A stretch of 35,782 nucleotides of DNA from Bacteroidales bacterium UBA3843 (GCA_002392745.1 DGHR01000019.1:36338-72119); one strand, 5' to 3'; positions 22,935 through 30,678 are shown, counted from the first letter of the stretch. Notes: a model not told the origin generated them from the letters alone. Program-made: numbers and translations.

Positions 22935-23540
22935 TTATTTAGAGTACAACTCAACGATCAATTGTTCCTTGATGTTCTCAGGAATATCTGCACGCTGCGG
23001 AATGTTCAGTAATTTTCCGGCCTTGTCAGCTTCATTCCACTCCAACCAATTGTATTTCCCATGGTTGAAGCCTTCCAGCGACGCAGCTATTACCTCTAAG
23101 GATTTAGCTTTCTCGCGAACAGCCACCACTTGACCTGGTTTTACCGAATAGGAAGGAATGTTAACTACCTGTCCGTCAACGGTAATGTGACGGTGGCTAA
23201 CCAACTGACGTGCTGCTGCGCGTGTCGGAGCAAGTCCGAGACGATACACAATATTGTCCAGACGGCACTCCAAAAGTTGGATAAGAATTTCACCGGTAAT
23301 ACCTTTGGTTCGAGCTGCTTTTGCAAACAAAAGACGGAATTGTTTTTCCAATACACCATAAGTGTATTTGGCCTTTTGTTTCTCTGCCAACTGAATACCA
23401 TACTCAGAATTCTTTTTACGACGATTAACGCCATGTTGTCCAGGTGCGTAAGGGCGTTTTGCCAGCACCTTGTCCTCGCCAAAAATCGGCTCGCCGAAAC
23501 GGCGGGCGATGCGAGATTTCGGGCCAATATATCTTGCCAT
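22935..23540 (-). CDS. rpsD: 30S ribosomal protein S4
   Basis: This 201-residue protein is S4, a primary 16S binder that nucleates the 5' domain of the 30S subunit. Visible signatures are ARYIGPKSRIARRFGEP at the start, GQHGVNRRKKNSEYGIQLAEKQK, and the S4 RNA-binding domain LDNIVYRLGLAPTRAAARQLVSHRHITVDGQ (~92-122). The conserved N-terminal cysteine cluster of some S4 proteins is absent. In E. coli S4 represses the alpha operon; no equivalent site was identified here. Confidence 0.98.
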   Translation of the reverse strand: MARYIGPKSRIARRFGEPIFGEDKVLAKRPYAPGQHGVNRRKKNSEYGIQLAEKQKAKYTYGVLEKQFRLLFAKAARTKGITGEILIQLLECRLDNIVYRLGLAPTRAAARQLVSHRHITVDGQVVNIPSYSVKPGQVVAVREKAKSLEVIAASLEGFNHGKYNWLEWNEADKAGKLLNIPQRADIPENIKEQLIVELYSK

Positions 23541-23577
23541 AAATAATGTAAATTTACGTTAATGGGTTAAACACTAA

Positions 23578-23967
23578 TTATACACGACGACGCTTAGGAG
23601 GACGGCAGCCGTTGTGCGGCATTGGAGTTACATCTACAATCTCCGTTACATCAATTCCTGCTGCTACACAGGCACGGATAGCAGACTCACGTCCTTGTCC
23701 AGGACCCTTAACGTATGCTTTCACTTTACGCAGTCCCAGGTCATATGCAACCTTGCAGCAATCTGCTGCTGCCATTTGTGCTGCGTAGGGAGTATTCTTT
23801 TTGCTGCCACGGAAGCCTTGTTTACCGGCTGAACTCCAGCTGATAACCTGTCCATCTCCGTTAGCAACTGTTACGATAACATTGTTGAAAGAAGACATAA
23901 CGTGAAGTTGGCCTACGCCTTCTATCTTCACTACACGCTTCTTGGCTGCAATAGTTTTCTTTGCCAT
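23578..23967 (-). CDS. rpsK: 30S ribosomal protein S11
   Basis: This 129-residue protein is S11 of the 30S platform, near the Shine-Dalgarno/anti-Shine-Dalgarno helix. Segments GQLHVMSSFNNVIVTVANGDGQVISWSSAGKQGFRGSKKNTPYAAQ and VKGPGQGRESAIRACVAAGIDVTEIVDVTPMPHNGCRPPKRRRV are strongly conserved, with the Arg-rich C-terminus intact (quoted discontinuously here as landmarks only: SSFNN, GSKKNTPYAAQ, GRESAIR, HNGCRPPKRRRV). It lies between rpsM and rpsD. Confidence 0.98.
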   Translation of the reverse strand: MAKKTIAAKKRVVKIEGVGQLHVMSSFNNVIVTVANGDGQVISWSSAGKQGFRGSKKNTPYAAQMAAADCCKVAYDLGLRKVKAYVKGPGQGRESAIRACVAAGIDVTEIVDVTPMPHNGCRPPKRRRV

Positions 23968-24002
23968 TTTGATGAAAAATTAAGTTGTTAATACTAACGG
24001 GA

Positions 24003-24383
24003 TTACTTCGTTGCTTTCTTCTTATTGGCAACTGTTTTCTTCTTTCCCTTGCGCGTGCGGGCATTGTTTTTGGTACTTTGTCCACGAACGGGAAGACCGA
24101 TACGGTGGCGTACGCCACGGTAACAACCGATATCCATCAAACGTTTGATGTTCAATTGAGTTTCCGAACGAAGATCACCTTCTACTTTGAATTTTGCACC
24201 GATGATCTCACGGATTTTAGCTGCTTGGTCATCCGTCCAACTCTCTACCTTGATGCTTGGGTCTACGCCTGCCTCTGCGAGAATTTTCTTTGCGCTTGAA
24301 CGACCTATTCCGTAGATATAAGTCAAACTGACTTCGCCACATTTGTTTTGCGGTATATCTACACCGACAATTCTTATAGCCAT
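24003..24383 (-). CDS. rpsM: 30S ribosomal protein S13
   Basis: This 126-residue protein is S13 of the 30S head, which bridges to L5 on the 50S and touches P-site tRNA. It begins MAIRIVGVDIPQNKCGEVSLT and includes YIYGIGRSSAKKIL, the conserved GCYRGVRHRIGLPVRGQSTK and the basic tail TRKGKKKTVANKKK. It is the second gene of the alpha block, downstream of rpmJ. Confidence 0.98.
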   Translation of the reverse strand: MAIRIVGVDIPQNKCGEVSLTYIYGIGRSSAKKILAEAGVDPSIKVESWTDDQAAKIREIIGAKFKVEGDLRSETQLNIKRLMDIGCYRGVRHRIGLPVRGQSTKNNARTRKGKKKTVANKKKATK

Positions 24384-24455
24384 AATTTTTAACTAAGGAT
24401 AAATTGTTTAAATAATTGATTTTAAGAAGTTAACTGATTCCTTATGTCAATGCGC

Positions 24456-24572
24456 TTATCCTTGACGCATCTTCATCTTGGGATCCTTCTTGTTGATTAC
24501 ATACAAGTGCCCTTTGCGACGTACAATCTTGCAGTCTGCATTGCGCTTCTTGATTGATGCTCTTACTTTCAT
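24456..24572 (-). CDS. rpmJ: 50S ribosomal protein L36 (zinc-free type)
   Basis: This 38-residue ORF reads MKVRASIKKRNADCKIVRR at its start and ends MRQG. It matches L36 in length and in the RRKGHLYVIN centre. Zinc-binding L36 has three cysteines and a histidine; here only Cys14 remains, so this is the C-minus form common in Bacteroidetes. L36 stabilises 23S structure near the peptidyl transferase region. It lies 90 bp after infA and 72 bp before rpsM. Confidence 0.95.
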   Translation of the reverse strand: MKVRASIKKRNADCKIVRRKGHLYVINKKDPKMKMRQG

Positions 24573-24662
24573 AATAAAAACTTCGGTTTTGCTTACGAAT
24601 TCGTGTGACTGCAATGGTCTCTATTGATTGGCACAATGCCGGCACACTTCTTCATAAATTAA

Positions 24663-24881
24663 TTATTTGTAGCGGAACGATATTCGTCCTTTTGTTAAAT
24701 CATACGGACTCATTTCTACCTTTACACGATCGCCAGCAAGAATCTTGATATAATGCATACGCATCTTGCCCGATATATGAGCGATAATTAGTGGTCCGTT
24801 TTCCAGTTGTACACGGAACATTGCGTTGGACAATGCTTCTACTACCGTGCCGTCAACTTCTATACTGTCTTGTTTTGCCAT
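24663..24881 (-). CDS. infA: Translation initiation factor IF-1
   Basis: This 72-residue single OB-fold protein occupies the ribosomal A site during initiation. It shows the family signatures IEVDGTVVEALSNAMFRVQLENG, HISGKMRMHYIKILAGDRVKVEMSPYDL and the end GRISFRYK (given as landmarks: VVEALSNAMFRV, GDRVKVEMSPYDL). The length is exactly typical. It lies 13 bp after map, as is common in spc-alpha clusters. Confidence 0.98.
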   Translation of the reverse strand: MAKQDSIEVDGTVVEALSNAMFRVQLENGPLIIAHISGKMRMHYIKILAGDRVKVEMSPYDLTKGRISFRYK

Positions 24882-24894
24882 AAGTGATATTTAT

Positions 24895-25680
24895 TTAGAT
24901 AAATCTTTCTCCCAAAACTTGTTGTATATAATCGAATGTAGATAAGATATCCGCCTTGCCGTTGCGCACGCACACACTCAATTCGTAATGTGCGGCAGGT
25001 TTACGGTCGATTGTGCGGGCTGTCCATCCATCATCTTCAATTACGACATTGCGTCTTCCAAGGGTAATCATGGGCTCTATGGCAATTGTCATCCCTGACT
25101 TAAGAACTATTCCATTGCCCCGGCGTCCATAATTGCACACTTCCGGTTCTTCATGCATATCACGACCTATGCCGTGTCCCACAAATTCGCGGACTACACC
25201 ATAGCCGGCACGCTCGCAATGACTTTGAATCGCGGCTCCGATATCGCCTAAACGGTGTCCGGTTACAGCCTGCTCGATTCCCAGATAAAGAGATTCTTTC
25301 GTCGTGCGAAGTAATTGCATCACTTCAGGACTTACCTCTCCCACAGGAAATGTATAAGCAGAATCAGAATGCCAACCGTTCAACTCTATTGAAGAGTCTA
25401 CCGATATGATGTCACCGTCACGCAGCACTTGCGAGGGGGAGGGGATTCCGTGTACAACTTGCTCGTTTACCGAAGTGCAAAGTGTAGCGGGATAACCTTC
25501 GTAGCCCAGACATGCTGGACGGCCGCCATTATCCATAATGAACTCGTACGCTATCTTATCTAATTGGGCGGTAGTAACACCCGGCTGAATTGCTTTTGCC
25601 ACCTCTGCATAGGTTTTACCCAGCAGGATGTTGCTAGCCCGCATTAGTTCTACTTCTTCGTCAGTCTTGAGAAAAATCAT
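24895..25680 (-). CDS. map: Methionine aminopeptidase, type I
   Basis: This enzyme removes the N-terminal methionine from nascent proteins. ATG 25680 gives a 261-residue protein beginning MIFLKTDEEVELMRAS, which matches the Bacteroidales N-terminus; an in-frame ATG at 25692 would add only four residues. All five metal ligands are present: Asp95 (IISVD), Asp106 (SDSAYTF), His169 (VGHGIG), Glu202 (AIEPM) and Glu233 (AHYE), as is the substrate-positioning His77 (VVHGIP). The residue after the last ligand is Leu rather than the usual His. It lies between secY and infA, the usual place. Confidence 0.97.
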   Translation of the reverse strand: MIFLKTDEEVELMRASNILLGKTYAEVAKAIQPGVTTAQLDKIAYEFIMDNGGRPACLGYEGYPATLCTSVNEQVVHGIPSPSQVLRDGDIISVDSSIELNGWHSDSAYTFPVGEVSPEVMQLLRTTKESLYLGIEQAVTGHRLGDIGAAIQSHCERAGYGVVREFVGHGIGRDMHEEPEVCNYGRRGNGIVLKSGMTIAIEPMITLGRRNVVIEDDGWTARTIDRKPAAHYELSVCVRNGKADILSTFDYIQQVLGERFI

Positions 25681-25727
25681 TTCTATTGACAATTAGACCA
25701 GTTATGATTCAACTACTCGTAACCGAC

Positions 25728-27068
25728 TTAATAAGCCATAGCTCCGGTACGCCCTTTAATACGCATTCCAGACTCAAAGAATCCGTCGTAATGACGCATC
25801 AGCAGATGGCTCTCGATTTGCTGCAAAGTATCCAATATTACTCCTACCATAATCAGCAACGATGTTCCGCCGAAGAACTGTGCAAAACCCATCGATACGC
25901 CAAACAAGCGAGCAAAAGCAGGCAAGACGGCGATGATAGCAAGCAGAATAGAACCCGGCAGTGTAATGCGCGACATGATAGTGTCAATATACTCGGCCGT
26001 CTTCTTTCCTGGTTTTACGCCCGGGATGAATCCGTTGTTCAGTTTCAGGTTCTCTGCCATTTGAACAGGATTGATGATGATGGCGGTGTAAAAATAAGTA
26101 AAGGCGATAATAAGCAGTGCAAATACTAAGTTGTACCAGAATCCGTTGTTATCCATAAAAGCACGAACAAAGGCGTTCGATTCACTGGCACGGAAGCCAA
26201 CGATTGCGATAGGGATAAACATGATAGCCTGAGCAAAGATGATAGGCATAACGTTGGCAGCATTTACCTTTAATGGAATATACTGACGTACGCCTCCATA
26301 CTGCTTATTGCCCTGAATGCGTTTTGCATACTGTACCGGAATACGGCGTGTACCCTGAACCAACATGATTGCAAAAGCAAACACAAGCAGCAAGATAACT
26401 ACCTCCAGAATGAAGACAATCAAGCCGCCACCTGCATCATTCAAGCGGCTACTGAACTCCTGAACGATGGCCCCCGGGAGACGAGCAATGATACCGATTA
26501 GGATGATAAACGAGATACCATTACCTATTCCCCTGTCGGTAATACGCTCACCTAGCCACATAACGAACATAGAGCCGGCGCAAAGCAGGAGGGTGGACGA
26601 TATTGTGAACCAGTTGAACCCGATGGTCAATGCCTGACCTGCCTGAGCCATCTGTACCGAAAGGTTTACCAAGTAACTCGGTCCTTGGAACAAAAGGATG
26701 GCTACTGTCAAATAGCGAGTGATTTGATTCATCTTCTGACGTCCGGACTCGCCCTCTTTCTGCATCTTCTGGAAATACGGCACTGCAATAGACAGCAACT
26801 GTATCACAATGGATGCAGAGATGTATGGCATAATACCCAACGCGAAGATTGAGGCATTGGAGAACGCTCCACCGGAGAACATATCCAGCAACGCCATCAA
26901 ACCACCGGCTGTCTGGCTATGCAGAGCCGACAAGGCTGTAGGGTCAATACCCGGCAGAACGACGAACGAGCCAAAACGATAAATGAGCACGAACAAAGCC
27001 GTGGTCAGCAAACGTTGGCGAAGATCTTCTATCTTCCAGATATTTTTACATGTTTCAATAAATTTCAT
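25728..27068 (-). CDS. secY: Protein translocase subunit SecY
   Basis: This 446-residue membrane protein is the channel of the Sec translocon. Ten transmembrane helices can be traced, starting after LRQRLLTTALFVLIYRFGSF. Conserved segments include IFALGIMPYISASIVIQLL in helix 2, the plug region upstream (LLDMFSGGAFSNAS), ERITDRGIGNGISFII, the cytosolic loop ending RRIPVQYAKR, and LKLNNGFIPGVKPGKKTAEYI. It is the usual end of the spc block, downstream of rplO. The 95-nt spacer before it contains a long stem-loop. Confidence 0.98.
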   Translation of the reverse strand: MKFIETCKNIWKIEDLRQRLLTTALFVLIYRFGSFVVLPGIDPTALSALHSQTAGGLMALLDMFSGGAFSNASIFALGIMPYISASIVIQLLSIAVPYFQKMQKEGESGRQKMNQITRYLTVAILLFQGPSYLVNLSVQMAQAGQALTIGFNWFTISSTLLLCAGSMFVMWLGERITDRGIGNGISFIILIGIIARLPGAIVQEFSSRLNDAGGGLIVFILEVVILLLVFAFAIMLVQGTRRIPVQYAKRIQGNKQYGGVRQYIPLKVNAANVMPIIFAQAIMFIPIAIVGFRASESNAFVRAFMDNNGFWYNLVFALLIIAFTYFYTAIIINPVQMAENLKLNNGFIPGVKPGKKTAEYIDTIMSRITLPGSILLAIIAVLPAFARLFGVSMGFAQFFGGTSLLIMVGVILDTLQQIESHLLMRHYDGFFESGMRIKGRTGAMAY

Positions 27069-27086
27069 AATAAAAACTGCTTTTTC

Positions 27087-27155
27087 CTTATGAAGTCTTG
27101 GCCTTACCGGCCTTTTGTCTCAACTTGCAACCGGTTGGCCCAAGACTTTCGTAAG
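27087..27155 (-). other. Long stem-loop in the rplO-secY spacer
   Basis: AAGTCTTGG (27093-27101) and CCAAGACTT (27140-27148) are a perfect 9-bp inverted repeat. With one bulge and one mismatch the stem extends to 27087-27155. The interior contains GGCC TTACC GGCC (27100-27112) and AACCGGTT (27129-27136), which can form further pairings. It lies about 20 nt upstream of the secY start on the transcript and is not followed by a U-run. It could set the relative expression of secY. Confidence 0.6.
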
Positions 27156-27163
27156 TTCGTTTT

Positions 27164-27610
27164 TTAGATTTTCTCGATAGTACCGCCGGCAGCTACGATA
27201 GCCTCTTCTGCTTTCTTGGAGAAGGCATTAGCCTGTACGGTCAATTTGGCTTTCAGCTCGCCATTACCCAATATCTTAACGAGTTGGGTCTTGGAGATGA
27301 AACCAGCCTCGTGGAGTTCAATCAAACCAATTTTCTCCAGTTTCTTAGCTTCTGCTAACTGCTGGAGAGTAGCGAGATTGATAGCCTTGTACTCCACACG
27401 GTTGATATTCTTAAAGCCGAATTTAGGCAGACGACGCTGCATAGGCATCTGACCACCCTCGAAACCGATCTTCTTGCTGTAACCGGAGCGCGATTTAGCA
27501 CCCTTGTGGCCACGGGTAGAGGTTCCACCCAGGCCAGAACCTGCGCCACGTCCGACACGCTTTGCGGTCTTAACCGAACCGGCAGCAGGGGTAAGATTAT
27601 TCAATTCCAT
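27164..27610 (-). CDS. rplO: 50S ribosomal protein L15
   Basis: This 148-residue protein is L15, a late-assembly 50S protein. It starts MELNNLTPAAGSVKTAKRVGRG. The Gly/Arg-rich N-terminal extension (GRGAGSGLGGTSTRGHKGAKSR) threads into 23S rRNA, followed by FEGGQMPMQRRLPKFGF. The C-terminal domain ends near KKAEEAIVAAGGTIEKI. The order rpmD-rplO-secY is standard. Confidence 0.98.
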   Translation of the reverse strand: MELNNLTPAAGSVKTAKRVGRGAGSGLGGTSTRGHKGAKSRSGYSKKIGFEGGQMPMQRRLPKFGFKNINRVEYKAINLATLQQLAEAKKLEKIGLIELHEAGFISKTQLVKILGNGELKAKLTVQANAFSKKAEEAIVAAGGTIEKI

Positions 27611-27631
27611 GATGATAATTCGTTTTTAGGA

Positions 27632-27808
27632 TTAGTCGATAACTTTAACAAGGTGCTTTACCTTCTCTACCATCCCCAGGATTGCCGGGGTTGCTTCGTG
27701 CTCAACTACTGCGTTCATTTTACGCAGACCCAGAGCTTGCATGGTTTCCTTCTGCACCTTCGGGCACTTAATAGTACTACGTACCTGTTGAATTTTAATC
27801 TTTGCCAT
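27632..27808 (-). CDS. rpmD: 50S ribosomal protein L30
   Basis: This 58-residue ORF begins MAKIKIQQVRSTIKCPKVQK and contains TMQALGLRKMNAVVEHE and GMVEKVKHLVKV, matching the compact bacterial L30 fold in length and pattern. It lies between rpsE (24 bp away) and rplO (21 bp away), the expected position. Confidence 0.96.
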   Translation of the reverse strand: MAKIKIQQVRSTIKCPKVQKETMQALGLRKMNAVVEHEATPAILGMVEKVKHLVKVID

Positions 27809-27832
27809 AATTACTGAGATTTAGAAGGATGA

Positions 27833-28339
27833 TTAACCATTAAATACTGTAGAAAGGTTTACGCCACGGTTCTGTGCAACGGTGCGTGCGTCACGCAGCT
27901 CTGCCAGAGCCTGAATAGTAGCCTTGACGAGGTTGTGCGGGTTGGACGAACCTTTGGATTTCGCCAACACGTCGCGCACACCTGCAGACTCCAATACGGC
28001 ACGCATAGCACCACCGGCTTTCACTCCGGTACCGTGCGTAGCGGGTTGGATATAAACGCGTGAGCCGCCGAACTTAGCGTACTGCTCGTGAGGGATAGTA
28101 CCCTTGAGAACAGGAACCTGAATAAGGTTCTTCTTGGCAGCCTCAGTAGCCTTCTGCATAGCAGCAGCCACTTCACCGGCCTTACCCAGACCATAACCTA
28201 CAATACCATCTTCATTTCCAACAACTACGATAGCTGCGAAAGTGAAAGTACGTCCTCCCTTGGTAACTTTCGTTACGCGGTTGACTGCGACCAAACGCTC
28301 CTTGAGCTCGAGGTCTTGTGTTGTTTTAACTCTTTGCAT
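27833..28339 (-). CDS. rpsE: 30S ribosomal protein S5
   Basis: This 168-residue protein is S5, which lines the mRNA entry channel and takes part in decoding fidelity. The double-stranded RNA-binding N-domain (~10-75) has LKERLVAVNRVTKVTKGGR and GNEDGIVGYGLGKAGEV. The C-domain has IPHEQYAKFGGSRVYIQPA, GTGVKAGGAMRAVLESAGV and DVLAKSKGSSNPHNLVKAT. Gene order rplR-rpsE-rpmD is standard. Confidence 0.98.
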   Translation of the reverse strand: MQRVKTTQDLELKERLVAVNRVTKVTKGGRTFTFAAIVVVGNEDGIVGYGLGKAGEVAAAMQKATEAAKKNLIQVPVLKGTIPHEQYAKFGGSRVYIQPATHGTGVKAGGAMRAVLESAGVRDVLAKSKGSSNPHNLVKATIQALAELRDARTVAQNRGVNLSTVFNG

Positions 28340-28350
28340 AATCGTACTTG

Positions 28351-28695
28351 TTAGAATTTGAGACCTGCCTCGCGGGCAGCGTCTGCCAATGATTTAACGC
28401 GACCGTGATAGAGGTATCCGTTACGGTCAAAAACTACTTCATTAACACCGGCCTTGAGAGCGGCAGCGGCAATGAGTTTGCCAACCTCTGCGGCTTTCTC
28501 GGTCTTTGTCATTTTATCCTTGATAGCGAGCGACGAAGCGCTGGCAAGGGTCTTACCCTCGAGGTCATTGATAACCTGAGCGTAGATCTGGCTGTTAGAA
28601 CGGAACACGGTCAGACGCGGACGCTCTGCAGTACCAGATACTTTGGTACGGATCGATGCCTTAATCTTAAGGCGACGTGCGATTTTCTTTATCAT
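28351..28695 (-). CDS. rplR: 50S ribosomal protein L18
   Basis: This 114-residue protein is L18, which carries 5S rRNA onto the large subunit with L5. Conserved segments are GTAERPRLTVFRSNSQIYAQVI, LASASSL and the C-terminal VVFDRNGYLYHGRVKSLADAAREAGL. An AAAGGA stretch lies 8 nt before the start codon, a moderate Shine-Dalgarno match. Confidence 0.98.
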   Translation of the reverse strand: MIKKIARRLKIKASIRTKVSGTAERPRLTVFRSNSQIYAQVINDLEGKTLASASSLAIKDKMTKTEKAAEVGKLIAAAALKAGVNEVVFDRNGYLYHGRVKSLADAAREAGLKF

Positions 28696-28712
28696 AAACT
28701 TATTCCTTTCTA

Positions 28713-29270
28713 TTATTTACCAGCCGACTTACCAGCTTTACGACGAACGATTTCACCCTGGAACTTGATACCCTTGCCCTTATACGGCTCCGGTTTGCGG
28801 AAGGAGCGTATCTTAGCGCAAATCTGGCCAAGAAGCTGCTTGTCTGCGGACTCCAGCATAACGAGCGGGTTCTGGTTACGCTCCGATTTGGTCTCCACCT
28901 TTACCTCTTTCGGCAAGCCGAGATAGATGGGGTGAGTATAACCCAGCGAGAAGTTGAGTACCTGCGGTTGAGCAAGCTCTACGCGGTAACCTACACCGAC
29001 GAGTTCAAGAGTTTTCTTATAACCCTCGCTGCAGCCAACTACCATGTTATGAATCAGTGCGCGATACAGACCGTGCTTGGCGCGAGCCTCTTTCTCGTCG
29101 TTCGGACGAGTAACGTGGCATACTGCACCTTCTACGTTTACGGAAATCAGGGGATCAATAGCCTGGCTCAGCTCACCCTTCGGACCTTTTACGGTCACTA
29201 CATTCTCGGGGCTGACAGTTATTGTCACGCCTGCGGGAATTGCGATAGGAAGTTTTCCAATTCTAGACAT
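28713..29270 (-). CDS. rplF: 50S ribosomal protein L6
   Basis: This 185-residue protein is L6, near the GTPase centre and sarcin-ricin loop. It starts MSRIGKLPIAIPAGV and has two repeated beta-alpha domains. Landmarks are VKGPKGELSQ, the conserved LELVGVGYRVE and the C-terminal IRSFRKPEPYKGKGIKF. A perfect Shine-Dalgarno precedes the start, unusual in this window. Confidence 0.98.
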   Translation of the reverse strand: MSRIGKLPIAIPAGVTITVSPENVVTVKGPKGELSQAIDPLISVNVEGAVCHVTRPNDEKEARAKHGLYRALIHNMVVGCSEGYKKTLELVGVGYRVELAQPQVLNFSLGYTHPIYLGLPKEVKVETKSERNQNPLVMLESADKQLLGQICAKIRSFRKPEPYKGKGIKFQGEIVRRKAGKSAGK

Positions 29271-29277
29271 AGTTTAA

Positions 29278-29285
29278 TCCTCCTT
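29278..29285 (-). promoter_or_regulatory. Strong Shine-Dalgarno before rplF
   Basis: On the - strand the sequence AAGGAGGA lies 7 nt before the rplF ATG and just after the rpsH stop. This is a near-perfect anti-16S complement, whereas nearly all other start codons in the window have none. Confidence 0.75.
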
Positions 29286-29287
29286 TA

Positions 29288-29683
29288 TTAATAAACATAG
29301 CACAATACTTCACCGCCGAGCTGCTGGGGCAGCGCCTCTTTGTTGGTCATCACGCCTTTCGAGGTAGAAAGGATAGCGATACCGAGGCCGTTGAGTACAC
29401 GCGGCATATCACGATAGCCGACGTATTTACGCAAACCCGGAGTGGATACACGTTTCAAACACTTGATCGCGTTAACTTTGTTAACCGGATCATACTTCAA
29501 GGCAATCTTGATAGTGCCTTGCGGACCATCCTCTACGAACTTGTAGGAAAGGATATAACCTTTCTCAAACAAGATACGGGTGATCTCTTTCTTCAGATTC
29601 GAAGCCGGAACTTCCACTACACGGTGGCCGGCTTTGATTGCATTCCTCAATCGGGTGAGGTAATCTGCGATTGGATCTGTCAT
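29288..29683 (-). CDS. rpsH: 30S ribosomal protein S8
   Basis: This 131-residue protein is S8, a primary 16S central-domain binder. It starts MTDPIADYLTRLRNAIKAGH and has VVEVPASNLKKEITRILFEKGYI, and the C-terminal GLRKYVGYRDMPRVLNGLGIAILSTSKGVMTNKEA motif region (landmarks STSKGVMT, LGGEVLCYVY). In E. coli S8 represses the spc operon by binding an mRNA mimic near rplE. Here the gene is preceded by an unusual 172-nt folded spacer. Confidence 0.98.
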   Translation of the reverse strand: MTDPIADYLTRLRNAIKAGHRVVEVPASNLKKEITRILFEKGYILSYKFVEDGPQGTIKIALKYDPVNKVNAIKCLKRVSTPGLRKYVGYRDMPRVLNGLGIAILSTSKGVMTNKEALPQQLGGEVLCYVY

Positions 29684-29703
29684 TGTTTTTTTGTTGTTAA
29701 ATT

Positions 29704-29850
29704 AATCCCGCCTGTCGGGACAATATTTAATAATGTTTACTATATTCGTCGGGGCTTACAGCCGGAGAGTTGTCTCGGTCATCTCCCGCTCATCTCTCGG
29801 TGATCGGTCGGTGACCATGATTACCCGCCGGCTGTATGTCCTGGCGGATT
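29704..29850. repeat. Foldback-like structured spacer between rpsN and rpsH
   Basis: The ends are imperfect inverted repeats: AATCCCGCC...GGGACA (29704-29722) and TGTCCTGGCGGATT (29837-29850). Inside, TACAGCCGG (29757-29765) and CCGGCTGTA (29828-29836) are a perfect 9-bp inverted repeat. A further pair is GGTCA/TGACC (29777-29781/29812-29816). The left end is itself a hairpin TCCCG/CGGGA (29706-29710/29716-29720). No credible gene is present. Either a MITE-like insertion or a structured mRNA element would fit; the sequence alone does not decide. Confidence 0.55.
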
Positions 29851-29855
29851 TGTTT

Positions 29856-30125
29856 TTACCAGCTCGCTTTCTTTACGCCCGGGATAAGGCCTTTGGAAGC
29901 CATCTCGCGGAATTGAATACGGCTGAGACCGAAGGCACGCATATATCCTTTCGGACGACCGGTCACTTTGCAGCGGTTGTGCAGACGAACGGGGGATGCG
30001 TTTTTCGGGAGGGCCTGGAGCCCTACATAGTCACCATCCTTGAGGAGCTGTGCACGCTTGGCAGCGTATTTGGCTACCAATTTGGCACGTTTAACCTCGC
30101 GGGCTTTCATTGATTCTTTTGCCAT
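29856..30125 (-). CDS. rpsN: 30S ribosomal protein S14 (zinc-free type)
   Basis: This 89-residue protein is the long, zinc-independent S14 of the 30S head. It begins MAKESMKAREVKRAKLV, includes LPKNASPVRLHNRCKVTGRP and RAFGLSRIQFREMA, and ends KKASW. The CxxC pairs of zinc-binding S14 are absent. It lies 8 bp after rplE and 172 bp before rpsH. Confidence 0.98.
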   Translation of the reverse strand: MAKESMKAREVKRAKLVAKYAAKRAQLLKDGDYVGLQALPKNASPVRLHNRCKVTGRPKGYMRAFGLSRIQFREMASKGLIPGVKKASW

Positions 30126-30133
30126 AGTCTGAA

Positions 30134-30676
30134 TTACTTTTTGAATGGTAAACCAAACTCACGCAGGAGTGCGAAGCCCTCCTCATCGGTCTTGGCTGTA
30201 GTAACGAACGTGATGTTCATACCCAGCAGTTTGGTGATGTTATCAATGTTAATTTCAGGGAAGATGATTTGCTCGGTGATACCCAAGGTGTAGTTACCAC
30301 GGCCGTCCATCTTGTTGTTGATACCTTTGAAGTCGCGGATACGAGGCAGAGCAACGCGAACGAGACGCTCGAGGAACTCATACATCTGCTGACCGCGGAG
30401 GGTAACACATACGCCGATGGGCATTTGTTTACGAACCTTGAAGTTAGCGATATCTTTCTTCGAAACGGTAGCAACGGCTTTCTGACCAGCGATGGCGGTC
30501 ATCTCCTGGAGAGCGACCTCGATGATCTTCTTGTCAGCTACAGCCTCGCCCAGACCCTGGTTCAGGACGATCTTCTGGAGCTTCGGGCACTGCATTACGG
30601 TAGTGTAGTTGAACTCCTTCATCAGGATGGGCACGATGCGCTCCTGATAATCTTGCTTCAAACTTGCTGTATTCAT
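30134..30676 (-). CDS. rplE: 50S ribosomal protein L5
   Basis: This 180-residue protein is L5 of the 5S rRNA complex, which contacts P-site tRNA and S13. Landmarks are VPILMKEFNYTTVMQCPKLQKIVLNQGLG near the start (conserved NQGLGEA), TVSKKDIANFKVRKQMPIG, VTLRGQQMYEFLERL, and the end FVTTAKTDEEGFALLREFGLPF. It follows rplX with a 2-bp gap. AAGGAG within the last codons of rplX could act as its Shine-Dalgarno. Confidence 0.98.
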   Translation of the reverse strand: MNTASLKQDYQERIVPILMKEFNYTTVMQCPKLQKIVLNQGLGEAVADKKIIEVALQEMTAIAGQKAVATVSKKDIANFKVRKQMPIGVCVTLRGQQMYEFLERLVRVALPRIRDFKGINNKMDGRGNYTLGITEQIIFPEINIDNITKLLGMNITFVTTAKTDEEGFALLREFGLPFKK

Positions 30677-30678
30677 AC

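Noticed and set aside
25082..25100. Loss of catalytic residue in MetAP
   Set aside because: On checking, all five metal ligands and His77 are present; only the non-ligand residue after the last Glu differs (Leu for His).
25681..25692. Alternative ATG 25692 for map
   Set aside because: It adds only four residues before the conserved MIFLKT start; it cannot be fully excluded.
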